From an uncultured Bacteroidia bacterium (GTDB taxonomy: Bacteria; Bacteroidota; Bacteroidia; Bacteroidales; UBA932): a DNA stretch of 64,000 nt. Made by a program: the position numbers and the translations under genes. Under the pieces are notes generated by a model that worked only from the letters and a program-made list of their open reading frames with translations, was not told where the DNA came from and searched no databases. The stretch spans positions 47,069 to 111,068 of the forward strand of contig CACZZF010000007.1 in NCBI GenBank assembly GCA_902785575.1, in the 5' to 3' direction. Of the stretch, positions 33,804 to 42,176 are shown one piece after another. The number at the start of each line of letters is the position of its first letter. Position 1 is the stretch's first letter.

Positions 33804-34765
33804 AGCAAGTCCTCCAGCATCCTTTTCATCACAACTTGGGCTGAGACCACCCTATTGGCGGCCTCGGGAATAACAATGCTCCGAGGCGAATCTATCACCT
33901 CATCGGAGACAATCATATTGCGCCTGACAGGCAGGCAGTGCATGAAATACGCGTCATTCGTCACGGCCATATGGCGAGCATCCACCACCCAACCCATGTC
34001 CTTGCTAAGAATCTTGCCATAATCATCGGGATTGGTGACTCCAGGGCAGCTCCAGTTCTTCGCGTAGACGAAATCCGCTCCATCAAGGGCTTTCATCTGA
34101 TCGTACTCGACTTTGGCGCCTCCGACAAAGCGAGGATCCAGCTCATATCCTTCCGGATGAGTTATCACGAAGTCCACATCGGCCGCGTTCATCCATTCAG
34201 CGAACGAGTTCGGGACAGCCTGCGGAAGGGCTCTCGGATGAGGCGCCCAGGTCATCACCACCTTAGGACGCTTCTTGGTCTTATATTCCTCGATCGTGAT
34301 CAGGTCAGCGAATGCCTGGCACGGATGTACAGTTGCGGACTCAAGGGAAATGACAGGTTTCCCGGAATATTCAATAAACTGGTTCAGAATCGTTTCCGCA
34401 TAGTCAAACCCCCTATCTTGGAGGCCTGCGAAAGATCGTACGCCGATGATGTCGCAATAGCTCCCGATGACTGGAATGGCTTCCCGCAAGTGCTCGCTTT
34501 TGTCGCCATCCATCACCACTCCAAGCTGGGTCTCGAGTTTCCAGCTGTCCGCGCCGACATTCAGGACGATGGGGTTCATGCCCAGATTGAGCGCGGCTTT
34601 CTGGCTGCTGAGACGGGTCCTCAAGCTGCTGTTGAAGAATATCAGGATTATGGTCTTGTCTTGCCCAAGGTTTTTCCAAGCCAAAGGTGTGGCTTTGACT
34701 TGCTTGGCTTCCTCAAGGGCTTTGGCGAGGTCGCCTATATCGTTGACGTGGAAAAAAGATTTCAT
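33800..34765 (-). CDS. argF': N-acyl-ornithine carbamoyltransferase, probably succinyl type
   Basis: 321 residues. The carbamoyl-phosphate motif is FNSSLRTRLSSQKAALNLGMN in place of the classical STRT, as in the acetyl/succinyl-ornithine enzymes. Also visible are TVHPCQAFAD and MTWAPHPRALPQAVPNSFAEW, and the C-terminal HCLPVRRN. Residue 90, in the MDGDKSEH loop, is Ser. In the known succinyl enzyme of Bacteroides fragilis this position is, to my memory, Pro 90, and in the acetyl enzyme Glu 92. Ser therefore supports N-succinylornithine as substrate. It overlaps both neighbours by four bases. Confidence 0.93.
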   Translation of the reverse strand: MKSFFHVNDIGDLAKALEEAKQVKATPLAWKNLGQDKTIILIFFNSSLRTRLSSQKAALNLGMNPIVLNVGADSWKLETQLGVVMDGDKSEHLREAIPVIGSYCDIIGVRSFAGLQDRGFDYAETILNQFIEYSGKPVISLESATVHPCQAFADLITIEEYKTKKRPKVVMTWAPHPRALPQAVPNSFAEWMNAADVDFVITHPEGYELDPRFVGGAKVEYDQMKALDGADFVYAKNWSCPGVTNPDDYGKILSKDMGWVVDARHMAVTNDAYFMHCLPVRRNMIVSDEVIDSPRSIVIPEAANRVVSAQVVMKRMLEDLL

Positions 34766-35895
34766 AACACTTCCTCCAATGCTTTTATAAATATGTCGAC
34801 GTCGTCTTTTGACAGCACGAGCGGAGCGAGAAGGCGTATCATGTTCTTGCCGGAGACTCCAGTGAATATGTGCTTATCAAACAACAACTTCCGCCTGATT
34901 TCCGCAATCGGTCCATCGAACTCGACCCCAATCATCAAGCCCCGGCCACGCACCTCTTTCATGTCATTCTGAGCGGAGCGAAGAATCTCCAACTTGGATT
35001 TGAGGTATTCGCCAACCTCAAGGGCGTTCTGGACAAGATTCTCCTCCTTTATGATGTCGGCGACAGCGATAGCGGCGGCCATAGCCAAGTGGTTGCCGCC
35101 GAACGTGGTGCCAAGCATTCCCTTGACAGGCTCGAACTCCGGCGAGATCAACACACCGCCGATCGGGAACCCGCCGGCCATACCCTTCGCCATAGTGATC
35201 ACATCCGGCTTTATCCCAGCCCATTGGTGGGCGAAAAACTTACCGGAGCGACCATATCCGCTCTGGACCTCATCCAGTATAAGGACAACACCCGCGGCTT
35301 TTGTCGCTTGACGTAGATCCCTCATAAAACCATCATCCGGGATAATAATACCTCCAACTCCCTGGATACCCTCGATGATGACTCCCGCCACATCACCTTT
35401 CGCAAGTTCCGACTTGACGGCTTCTATGTCGTTCATCGGCAAGAACACCACATTATGGCAGGAATTGAAAGGCGAGCGGATCTTAGGATTGTCAGTGACG
35501 GCGACAGCTCCGGAAGTCCTTCCATGGAAGGCGCCTTTAAAAGCGATCACCTTGTCTTTACCGGTGTGGAAAGAGGCCAATTTCAAAGCGTTCTCATTCG
35601 CCTCAGCACCCGAGTTGCAAAGGAATAAGGAATAATCCTGAAGACCGGACAACTCACCTATCTTCTCTGCAAGTTCTTCCTGAAGGGGGTTGCGGACACT
35701 GTTGGAATAGAAGCCGATCTTTCCAAGCTGGTCAGTCACGGCGGACACATATTTCGGATGGCAATGCCCGACGGAAATAACCGCATGGCCACCATAAAGG
35801 TCGAGATACTCAGTACCTTGGTCATCCCAGACCCGGGTTCCTTTCGCCCGGACCGGCGTCACGTCGAATAAACTGTATACGTCAAAAAGTCTCAT
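34762..35895 (-). CDS. argD: Acyl-ornithine aminotransferase
   Basis: 377 residues. Class III PLP aminotransferase: NSGAEANENALK, AFKGAFHGRTSGA, LILDEVQSGYGRSG and the PLP-lysine region MAKGMAGGFPIGG. It converts N-acylglutamate semialdehyde and glutamate to N-acylornithine and 2-oxoglutarate. The C-terminal part contains the repeat-encoded segment EILRSAQNDM, where other members have ordinary variable sequence. It follows argC with no gap. Confidence 0.95.
   Translation of the reverse strand: MRLFDVYSLFDVTPVRAKGTRVWDDQGTEYLDLYGGHAVISVGHCHPKYVSAVTDQLGKIGFYSNSVRNPLQEELAEKIGELSGLQDYSLFLCNSGAEANENALKLASFHTGKDKVIAFKGAFHGRTSGAVAVTDNPKIRSPFNSCHNVVFLPMNDIEAVKSELAKGDVAGVIIEGIQGVGGIIIPDDGFMRDLRQATKAAGVVLILDEVQSGYGRSGKFFAHQWAGIKPDVITMAKGMAGGFPIGGVLISPEFEPVKGMLGTTFGGNHLAMAAAIAVADIIKEENLVQNALEVGEYLKSKLEILRSAQNDMKEVRGRGLMIGVEFDGPIAEIRRKLLFDKHIFTGVSGKNMIRLLAPLVLSKDDVDIFIKALEEVL
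34963..34989. repeat. Interspersed repeat inside argD
   Basis: TGTCATTCTGAGCGGAGCGA followed by AGAATCT. I recognise this from memory as a short repeat scattered through many Bacteroidota genomes; on the minus strand in frame it reads as ILRSAQND within ArgD. The second copy, in opposite orientation, lies at 32987-33013. Confidence 0.7.
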
Positions 35896-36873
35896 CTAGA
35901 ATCTTGTTCCTTTAAGGTGGAGGCCCGTGTCCTCAGGAAGTCCGAAAACAAGGTTCATGTTTTGGACAGCCTGACCGGAGGCACCTTTCACCAGATTATC
36001 TATCACACTTATAATGTGGAGTTTCCTGCCATGTTTCCGCACATTCAAGACACATTTGTTTGTATTCACAACCATCTTGAGGTCCGGATTGGAATCTATC
36101 ACATGGACAAAAGGCTCGTTTTTGTAATAATCCTTGTAAACAGCGACGGCGGCCTCCTCGGATAAATCACAGTCGAAATAGACAGAGGCCAAGATTCCCC
36201 TCGCGAAATCTCCTCTCACCGGGACGAAGTTGATGTCTCCCGAATAATGAGGAGCCAAAGTTTTGAGAGTCTCGTTGACTTCCCCGAGGTGCTGATGGGT
36301 AAATGCCTTGTAAACAGACAAATTATCCGTCCTCCAGCTGAAATGGGTAGTCTCCGATGGAGCTTGCCCGGCTCCGGTCGATCCGGTGATACCGGTCACA
36401 TGGATCTCCGGCAGCAAGTCCGCCTTGGCCATCGGAAGCAAGGCCAGTTGCATGGCGGTGGCGAAGCAACCGGGGTTAGCTATATGCTTAGCCTTAACTA
36501 TTTTATCTTTAAATGCTTCCGGAAGTCCGTAAACGAAGTCTCCGGCATCCGCCGCAAGACGGAAATCGTTGCCGAGGTCGATGATGGCGCCTTTATAGCT
36601 ATCCGGCAGTCCCTCGACAAAGGGCTTTGCCTTTCCATGACCCGAGCAAAGGAACAGCACGTCACAGTCATAATCACATTGGGATGAGAATCTCAAATTT
36701 GTCTCACCCAGCAGGTCCGAATGGGCGGACCAGACCGGCTCACCCGCATGACTGCCGCTTTGGGCGAATACTATCTCCACACAAGGATGGTTCACAAGAA
36801 TCCTCAGAAGCTCACCGGCAGTGTAACCGGCGGCCCCGACGATCCCTACCTTTATTATCTTATTAGCGGCCAT
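35896..36873 (-). CDS. argC: N-acyl-gamma-glutamyl-phosphate reductase
   Basis: About 325 residues from the ATG at 36873, which shares one base with the argG stop (TGATG); a GTG one codon earlier is possible. The NADP-binding motif is VGIVGAAGYTAGELLRIL and the catalytic Cys is in ANPGCFATAMQLAL. It reduces N-acylglutamyl phosphate to the semialdehyde. Third step of the pathway, in the expected place within the operon. Confidence 0.95.
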   Translation of the reverse strand: MAANKIIKVGIVGAAGYTAGELLRILVNHPCVEIVFAQSGSHAGEPVWSAHSDLLGETNLRFSSQCDYDCDVLFLCSGHGKAKPFVEGLPDSYKGAIIDLGNDFRLAADAGDFVYGLPEAFKDKIVKAKHIANPGCFATAMQLALLPMAKADLLPEIHVTGITGSTGAGQAPSETTHFSWRTDNLSVYKAFTHQHLGEVNETLKTLAPHYSGDINFVPVRGDFARGILASVYFDCDLSEEAAVAVYKDYYKNEPFVHVIDSNPDLKMVVNTNKCVLNVRKHGRKLHIISVIDNLVKGASGQAVQNMNLVFGLPEDTGLHLKGTRF

Positions 36874-38093
36874 CACAACTCCTTCTCAAGTTTCTCGCCC
36901 TCGTCTTTATGGGCAGTGTAATAAACCCGGAGAGGCGTGGAACTCACCTTGATGAATCCCTTGGCGTCCTCGCTGGTCCAGCCCTTCTGCATCTCGCCAT
37001 ATTCACCGAACTTGGTCTTCACCAGGTCGCAAGGCGAGTCGACGCCGACAGTTGAGAACGACCAAGGACGGAGTTCCATGGTGACTTTGCCGGTCACGTT
37101 TCTCTGGCTGCTCTCTAGCATCGCCTCGATGTCCCTCATAACAGGCTCAAGGTACTGACTCTCATGGAGGAACATCCCGTACCAGTTGGCGACCTGGTCT
37201 TTCCAGTATTGCTGCCACTTGCTTAGGGTGAACTTCTCCAGGAATTTGTGGGCAGCCATGATCAGCATCGGAGCGGCGGCTTCGAAACCGACACGACCTT
37301 TGATACCGATGATGGTGTCTCCCACATGCATGTCACGGCCAATGCCGTAAGGAGCGGCGATAGACTCGACTTTCTGGATGGCGGCGACCTTGTCGGTGAA
37401 CACTTCACCATTGACGGAGACTATCTCTCCCTCCTCGAAACCAATCTCAATGACTTCGGAACCTTCTTTGGTAATTTGCTTCAAATAAGCGCTTTCCGGC
37501 AACCCCTGCTTTGAGTCAAGAATCTCTCCTCCACAAATGGAAGTTCCCCAGAGTCCCACGTTGTAGGAATATTTCAGTTTCTTGAAGTCCGCCTTGAAGC
37601 CGTGCTCATTGAGGTAATCGACCTCGAACTGGCGGGTGAGCGCCATATCGCGGGTCAAGGTGATGATCTCGATTCCTGGAGCTAGAACCAGGAATGTCAT
37701 GTCAAACCGGACCTGGTCATTCCCCGCTCCAGTTGAGCCATGAGCGATCGCGTCAGCTCCTATTTCCTTGGCGTAACGGGCGATAGCCATCGCTTGGAAT
37801 ATACGCTCGGAAGAGACGGAGACCGGATAAGTTCCGTTTCTAAGGACGTTTCCGAAGATCATGTACTTCAAACTCTTGTCGTAATATTCCTTAGTCACGT
37901 CAAGAGTCACATACTTCTTCGCGCCCAGCTCATAAGCCCGTTTCTCGTTGTCCTTAAGTTGCTCAGCGCTGAAACCACCCGTGTCCGCACAGGCGGCATA
38001 TACTTCATAACCCAATTCCTTCGTCAGGTACATGACCGTGAACGAAGTGTCAAGCCCGCCACTATAGGCGACCACAACTTTCTTCTTATCCAT
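36873..38093 (-). CDS. argG: Argininosuccinate synthase
   Basis: 406 residues from the ATG at 38093 (MDKKKVVVAYSGGLDTSF); upstream in-frame sequence belongs to the GNAT gene region. It has the ATP pyrophosphatase P-loop AYSGGLDTS and GSTGAGNDQVRF. It joins citrulline and aspartate using ATP. It lies 4 bases after the GNAT gene stop. Confidence 0.96.
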   Translation of the reverse strand: MDKKKVVVAYSGGLDTSFTVMYLTKELGYEVYAACADTGGFSAEQLKDNEKRAYELGAKKYVTLDVTKEYYDKSLKYMIFGNVLRNGTYPVSVSSERIFQAMAIARYAKEIGADAIAHGSTGAGNDQVRFDMTFLVLAPGIEIITLTRDMALTRQFEVDYLNEHGFKADFKKLKYSYNVGLWGTSICGGEILDSKQGLPESAYLKQITKEGSEVIEIGFEEGEIVSVNGEVFTDKVAAIQKVESIAAPYGIGRDMHVGDTIIGIKGRVGFEAAAPMLIMAAHKFLEKFTLSKWQQYWKDQVANWYGMFLHESQYLEPVMRDIEAMLESSQRNVTGKVTMELRPWSFSTVGVDSPCDLVKTKFGEYGEMQKGWTSEDAKGFIKVSSTPLRVYYTAHKDEGEKLEKEL

Positions 38094-38097
38094 ATTA

Positions 38098-38712
38098 TTA
38101 ATCGTTTGTATCTTCTTCTTTATCAAGCTCAGCGATCCTGTCCAGAACCTCCTGTGGAATCTTTGCCGGCAGGTGCTCCTCCGGGTCGAACAGCATTCCG
38201 GTGCAGATGCAGTACTTCCTGTCTGTCCTCTTGAGGATGTCCACATTGATGCACCCCTCGCATCCCTTCCAGAACGACTCGTCGTTGGTCAGTTCGGCGA
38301 AGGTCACAGGCTTGTAACCGAGTTTAGTATTCATCGCCATGACAGCGGCGCCGCTCGTGAGACTGAATATCTTCGCGTTAGGCCAGCGTGTACGGGCAAG
38401 AGAAAAAGTAAGGTCTTTGATCTTCTTCGCGATACCCAGTCCCCTGTACTCAGGCCTGACGATAAGTCCGGAAGTCGTCACATAACGTTTGTGCTCCCAA
38501 GTCTCGATGTAGCTGAATCCGGCGAAATCATCACCATGAAGAGCTATGACAGCCTTGGCCTCCTCGATTTTCCGGGAGATATATTCGGGTTTCCTCCTGG
38601 CAATACCAGTGCCGCGGACCTGTGCGGCTTCCTCAATGGATTTCAATATCCTGTCCACATAAACAAGGTGCTTCTCCGAAGCCACCTCAATGGTTATATC
38701 ATCTATTTTCAT
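38098..38712 (-). CDS. GNAT acyltransferase, candidate N-acylglutamate synthase
   Basis: 204 residues. GNAT core: VRPEYRGLGIAKKIKDLTF (acyl-CoA pyrophosphate loop) and a following MAMNTKLGYKPV helix. The C-terminal part has a Cys-rich stretch (KGCEGCINVDI, YCICTGMLFDP). Located between argR and argG, it most likely provides the first step, acylation of glutamate, since no argJ or classical argA is present. A GNAT gene at this place in Bacteroides thetaiotaomicron has been proposed for this role (from memory). The acyl donor (acetyl- or succinyl-CoA) is not settled. Confidence 0.8.
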   Translation of the reverse strand: MKIDDITIEVASEKHLVYVDRILKSIEEAAQVRGTGIARRKPEYISRKIEEAKAVIALHGDDFAGFSYIETWEHKRYVTTSGLIVRPEYRGLGIAKKIKDLTFSLARTRWPNAKIFSLTSGAAVMAMNTKLGYKPVTFAELTNDESFWKGCEGCINVDILKRTDRKYCICTGMLFDPEEHLPAKIPQEVLDRIAELDKEEDTND

Positions 38713-38730
38713 CTGATGATTGATTAATTA

Positions 38731-39207
38731 TCAGTTCAACCTTTTATTTTCAAGTCCGGCGAAAAGTGTCCCCAAGGCTTTCGCCATGCTTTCCCTGCTG
38801 ACTCCGTCCCGGATAGCTAGCATTATCGTGTCATCACCGGCAATGGTTCCCGCGACCCCAGCGAGAGAACTCGCGTCAATAATCGCGGCCACCATATTGG
38901 CATGACCTGGCATGGTCTTCAGGACAGCGAGCTGTCCGGCGAACTCGAGGCTGGTGATGCTTACAGAGGAACCAATTGTCCCAAAGGGAATTACCCTTGA
39001 CGAGGAGGCTCCCGGCAGGCTGTAAAAATAGCCTGTGCCATCGTGCAGCTTGGTTATTCCCAAATCGCGGATATCCCTTGACAAGGTAGCTTGAGCTACT
39101 TCTATACCCCTGCTTTCAAGAAGAGCGGCGAGATCTTCCTGACTCGCGACCTTCCCGCTTCCGACCACTTCTTTGATGATCCTATGTCTCTCCTGCTTGC
39201 CTTTCAC
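38731..39207 (-). CDS. argR: Arginine repressor
   Basis: 158 residues with a GTG start at 39207; an in-frame TGA lies just upstream and no ATG fits. The N-terminal winged helix-turn-helix has ATLSRDIRDLGITKLHD. The C-terminal arginine-binding hexamerisation domain has LKTMPGHANMVAAIIDA and AGDDTIMLAI. It is the first gene of the operon it presumably controls; two ARG-box-like sites overlap its promoter. DNA binding requires arginine as co-repressor in known homologues. Confidence 0.95.
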   Translation of the reverse strand: MKGKQERHRIIKEVVGSGKVASQEDLAALLESRGIEVAQATLSRDIRDLGITKLHDGTGYFYSLPGASSSRVIPFGTIGSSVSITSLEFAGQLAVLKTMPGHANMVAAIIDASSLAGVAGTIAGDDTIMLAIRDGVSRESMAKALGTLFAGLENKRLN

Positions 39208-39210
39208 TTT

Positions 39211-39266
39211 TCAATAAATATTCAAAACGAATGCAAATATATGGATATTTTTTCAATTATTATTCA
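39211..39266. promoter_or_regulatory. Predicted ArgR operator pair over the argR promoter
   Basis: Two ARG-box-like 14-mers, TCAATAAATATTCA (39211-39224) and TCAATTATTATTCA (39253-39266), resemble the known TGAATwwwwATTCA site. They are exactly 42 bp apart, four helical turns. A weaker match sits midway at 39232-39245 and overlaps the -7 box. The minus-strand -7 box TATATTTG is at 39241-39234, so bound repressor would cover the -33 region, the -7 box and the leader. Confidence 0.6.
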
Positions 39267-39302
39267 TTTTTGATATTTTTTTTCAGAGGACATATTTTAT
39301 AG

Positions 39303-39310
39303 TAAATTTG
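39303..39310 (+). promoter_or_regulatory. -7 box of guaA
   Basis: TAAATTTG matches TAnnTTTG; transcription should begin near 39315, leaving about 15 bases before the ATG at 39331. This argues against the TTG at 39313 as the start codon. Confidence 0.48.
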
Positions 39311-39330
39311 TATTGGAAACACCAGTCCAA

Positions 39331-40914
39331 ATGACAGAAAAGATCATCATTCTCGATTTCGGTTCCCAGGTTACCCAACTTATCGGAAGACGCCTGCGTG
39401 AGCTAAATGTCTATTGTGAAATCTACCCGTTCAACAAAGTTCCGGCCTTGGGCGACGATGTGAAGGGAGTGATCCTTTCCGGCAGCCCCTGCTCCGTAAG
39501 GGACACCAATGCGCCCCAGATCGATCTCAGCGGGATCAAGGGTCATTTCCCACTTCTCGGAATATGCTATGGGGCCCAGTATCTGGCTCACAAATTCGGA
39601 GGCAAGGTGGAAGGCTCGCTTGCTAGGGAATACGGTAGAGCCATGCTCGATATAGTTGACTCAGAGTCACTTCTGTTGCGTGGTCTCCCCCATCGCTCAC
39701 AGGTTTGGATGTCGCACGGAGACACGATTTCCGCTCTGCCGGACGGAGCCAGGATAATAGCCTCTACCGAAAGCGTGGAAAACGCCGCCTTCTCATTTGA
39801 TGGGGAACCCACATACGCCGTGCAATTCCATCCTGAGGTTTTCCACACTACCGAGGGGTCCAGGATTCTCGGGAATTTCGCTTTCAGAATCTGCGGATGC
39901 GAAGGTGACTGGACATCCGCTTCCTTCATCGAAACCACAGTCGCGGCAATTAAGGAGAAGGTCGGGAATGACAAAGTGATTCTCGGCCTCAGCGGAGGCG
40001 TGGATTCCACAGTCGCCGGAGTGTTGCTCAACAAGGCTATCGGCCACAACCTCACCTGTATATTCGTCAACAACGGCCTTTTAAGGAAAAATGAATATGA
40101 GGATGTCCTGGCATCTTACCGGGACATGAACCTCAACGTCATTGGAGCAGATGCCTCGGAGGATTTCCTGCGGGAACTCACCGGAGTCACTGAGCCGGAA
40201 GCCAAACGAAAGATAATCGGCCGCCTGTTCGTCGAGACTTTTGACAAATACGCCCGTAAGATCGAGGGTGTACGCTGGCTAGCCCAGGGCACGATTTACC
40301 CGGACGTGATCGAGTCCGCCGGGATTGAGGGTATCGCCTCCAAGATCAAGTCGCACCACAATGTTGGCGGACTTCCTGAAAAGATGAATCTCAAGGTCTT
40401 GGAGCCCCTCAGGATGCTCTTTAAAGACGAGGTCAGACGAGTCGGCCGGGCTCTCGGCATAAAGGAAGAACTGGTGGGAAGGCATCCTTTCCCCGGACCT
40501 TCACTTGCCGTACGCATAATCGGAGACATAACCAAAGAGAAACTGGATGTTCTCCGGGAGGCGGACGACATATTCATCAAGGGTCTCCGGAATTATGACT
40601 GCGCCTCCTTGCATCTCCCTTCCGCTTCTGATCCGAGGGTCGAGGCCACTAACCTCTACGACGCCATCTGGCAGGCCGGGGTGATCCTTCTCCCCGTAAA
40701 GAGCGTTGGAGTGATGGGAGATGAGAGAACATATGAGAATCCCGTGGCGTTGCGGGCTATGGTATCGACAGACGCCATGACAGCGGACTGGTTCCGGTTC
40801 CCGTACGACTTCCTCGCTGACGTATCAAACGAGATCATCAACAAGGTCAAAGGAGTGAACAGGGTTGTCTATGACATCTCCTCCAAACCCCCGGCAACCA
40901 TTGAGTGGGAATAA
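39331..40914 (+). CDS. guaA: GMP synthase (glutamine-hydrolysing)
   Basis: 527 residues from the ATG at 39331 ([20 protein letters not shown]). It has a class I glutamine amidotransferase domain with nucleophile Cys in [11 protein letters not shown] (about 79) and His/Glu in QFHPEVFH, an ATP pyrophosphatase domain with [11 protein letters not shown], and a C-terminal dimerisation domain ending [14 protein letters not shown]. It aminates XMP to GMP in the cytosol. It is divergent from the arginine operon. Confidence 0.97.
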   Translation: MTEKIIILDFGSQVTQLIGRRLRELNVYCEIYPFNKVPALGDDVKGVILSGSPCSVRDTNAPQIDLSGIKGHFPLLGICYGAQYLAHKFGGKVEGSLAREYGRAMLDIVDSESLLLRGLPHRSQVWMSHGDTISALPDGARIIASTESVENAAFSFDGEPTYAVQFHPEVFHTTEGSRILGNFAFRICGCEGDWTSASFIETTVAAIKEKVGNDKVILGLSGGVDSTVAGVLLNKAIGHNLTCIFVNNGLLRKNEYEDVLASYRDMNLNVIGADASEDFLRELTGVTEPEAKRKIIGRLFVETFDKYARKIEGVRWLAQGTIYPDVIESAGIEGIASKIKSHHNVGGLPEKMNLKVLEPLRMLFKDEVRRVGRALGIKEELVGRHPFPGPSLAVRIIGDITKEKLDVLREADDIFIKGLRNYDCASLHLPSASDPRVEATNLYDAIWQAGVILLPVKSVGVMGDERTYENPVALRAMVSTDAMTADWFRFPYDFLADVSNEIINKVKGVNRVVYDISSKPPATIEWE

Positions 40915-40939
40915 TGATAGACCATAATAACCATACACC

Positions 40940-42175
40940 ATGAGAAATACACTGAGACTGATAGCTGTGGCTCTTCTTTTGTCGCTTCCTTTCGCGGTCA
41001 GCGCCCAGCCCGCCAACCCCTATGAGCTTCCTGACCCATTGAGAATGGAGGATGGCCGGATTGTCCGGACAAAGCGACAATGGATAAAGGAACGCAGGCC
41101 GGAATTGATGGAAATGCTTCGCTCACAGATGTTTGGCCGGGAACCCGGGCAAGCTCCTGACCTTCATTTCACCGTTCTGGAGGAGAGTCCCGACGCTTTC
41201 GGTGGCCTTGCTACTCGCAAGCAGGTCAAAGTCAGCTTCGACAAGGATGAGAATTATTACCTGATTCTTTTGATGTATGTCCCCAACGACCGCAAAGGAC
41301 CGGTTCCCGCCTTCCTCGGAGCGAATTTCAAAGGCAACCATGCCACGACCACAGATCCGGCGGTGCTCATGCCGACACCGGAGAAACTGGCCACCTACGC
41401 TCCTGGATACGTGGTTGAGGACAGGAACACAAACGGGCACAGATGGGAATATGAATATATTCTCAAGCATGGATATGCCGTGGCCACATTCTGCTACAAC
41501 GATGTCGATCCGGACTTCCATGATGGCTTCCACAACGGCGTCCATCAGCTGATGGATGGAGACAAACCAAGAAACGGAGAATCCTGGGCCACCATTTCAG
41601 CATGGGCATGGGGCCTCTCAAGATGCCTGGACTTCCTGGAGGCCCAGAAAGAGATCGACGCCAGGAAGGTGGCGGTAATCGGGCATTCCAGGTTAGGCAA
41701 GACTTCCCTTTGGGCTGGAGCCACCGACCAGAGATTCGCGCTTGTGATTTCCAATGACTCAGGATGTTCCGGCGCTGCGATCGCAAGGAGGAAATTCGGC
41801 GAGACACTTGATGTCATCAACAAGAATTTCCCACACTGGTTCTGCACCAATTATACGGCATACAACGGCCGGGAGGAGAAAATGCCTTGGGACCAGCACG
41901 AGTTGATCGCGATGATCGCCCCTAGACCCGTCTACGTGGCAAGCGCCAGCGAGGACAGTTGGGCTGATCCTGTCGGGGAATATTTCAGCCTCGTAGGTGC
42001 CGCTTCGGTATATAATCTATTCGGTTATGAGGGAATAACCGACAGGACGGTGCCTGAGATCGAGCATCCTGTCGTGGTCGGCAGGATGGGACACCACATC
42101 CGCCGGGGAGAGCACAACGTGAGGCTCTACGACTGGCAGCAATATGTCAGCTTCGCTGACCGATTCCTGAAATAA
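40940..42175 (+). CDS. CE15-like glucuronoyl esterase / alpha-beta hydrolase, exported
   Basis: 411 residues, signal peptide to about residue 22 (RLIAVALLLSLPFAVSAQ). The nucleophile elbow GHSRLGKTSLWAGA (Ser about 249), the NDSGCSGAAIARR segment and the C-terminal catalytic His in GRMGHHIRRGEHNV match carbohydrate esterase family 15, which cleaves esters between glucuronoxylan and lignin alcohols or related esters. Substrate specificity is unknown here. It follows guaA by 25 bases and its stop is one base from the convergent barrel gene. Confidence 0.82.
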   Translation: MRNTLRLIAVALLLSLPFAVSAQPANPYELPDPLRMEDGRIVRTKRQWIKERRPELMEMLRSQMFGREPGQAPDLHFTVLEESPDAFGGLATRKQVKVSFDKDENYYLILLMYVPNDRKGPVPAFLGANFKGNHATTTDPAVLMPTPEKLATYAPGYVVEDRNTNGHRWEYEYILKHGYAVATFCYNDVDPDFHDGFHNGVHQLMDGDKPRNGESWATISAWAWGLSRCLDFLEAQKEIDARKVAVIGHSRLGKTSLWAGATDQRFALVISNDSGCSGAAIARRKFGETLDVINKNFPHWFCTNYTAYNGREEKMPWDQHELIAMIAPRPVYVASASEDSWADPVGEYFSLVGAASVYNLFGYEGITDRTVPEIEHPVVVGRMGHHIRRGEHNVRLYDWQQYVSFADRFLK

Positions 42176-42176
42176 A

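Noticed and set aside
36873..38246. Longer form of argG starting at 38246
   Set aside because: The extension overlaps the GNAT gene; the conserved N-terminus starts at the ATG at 38093.
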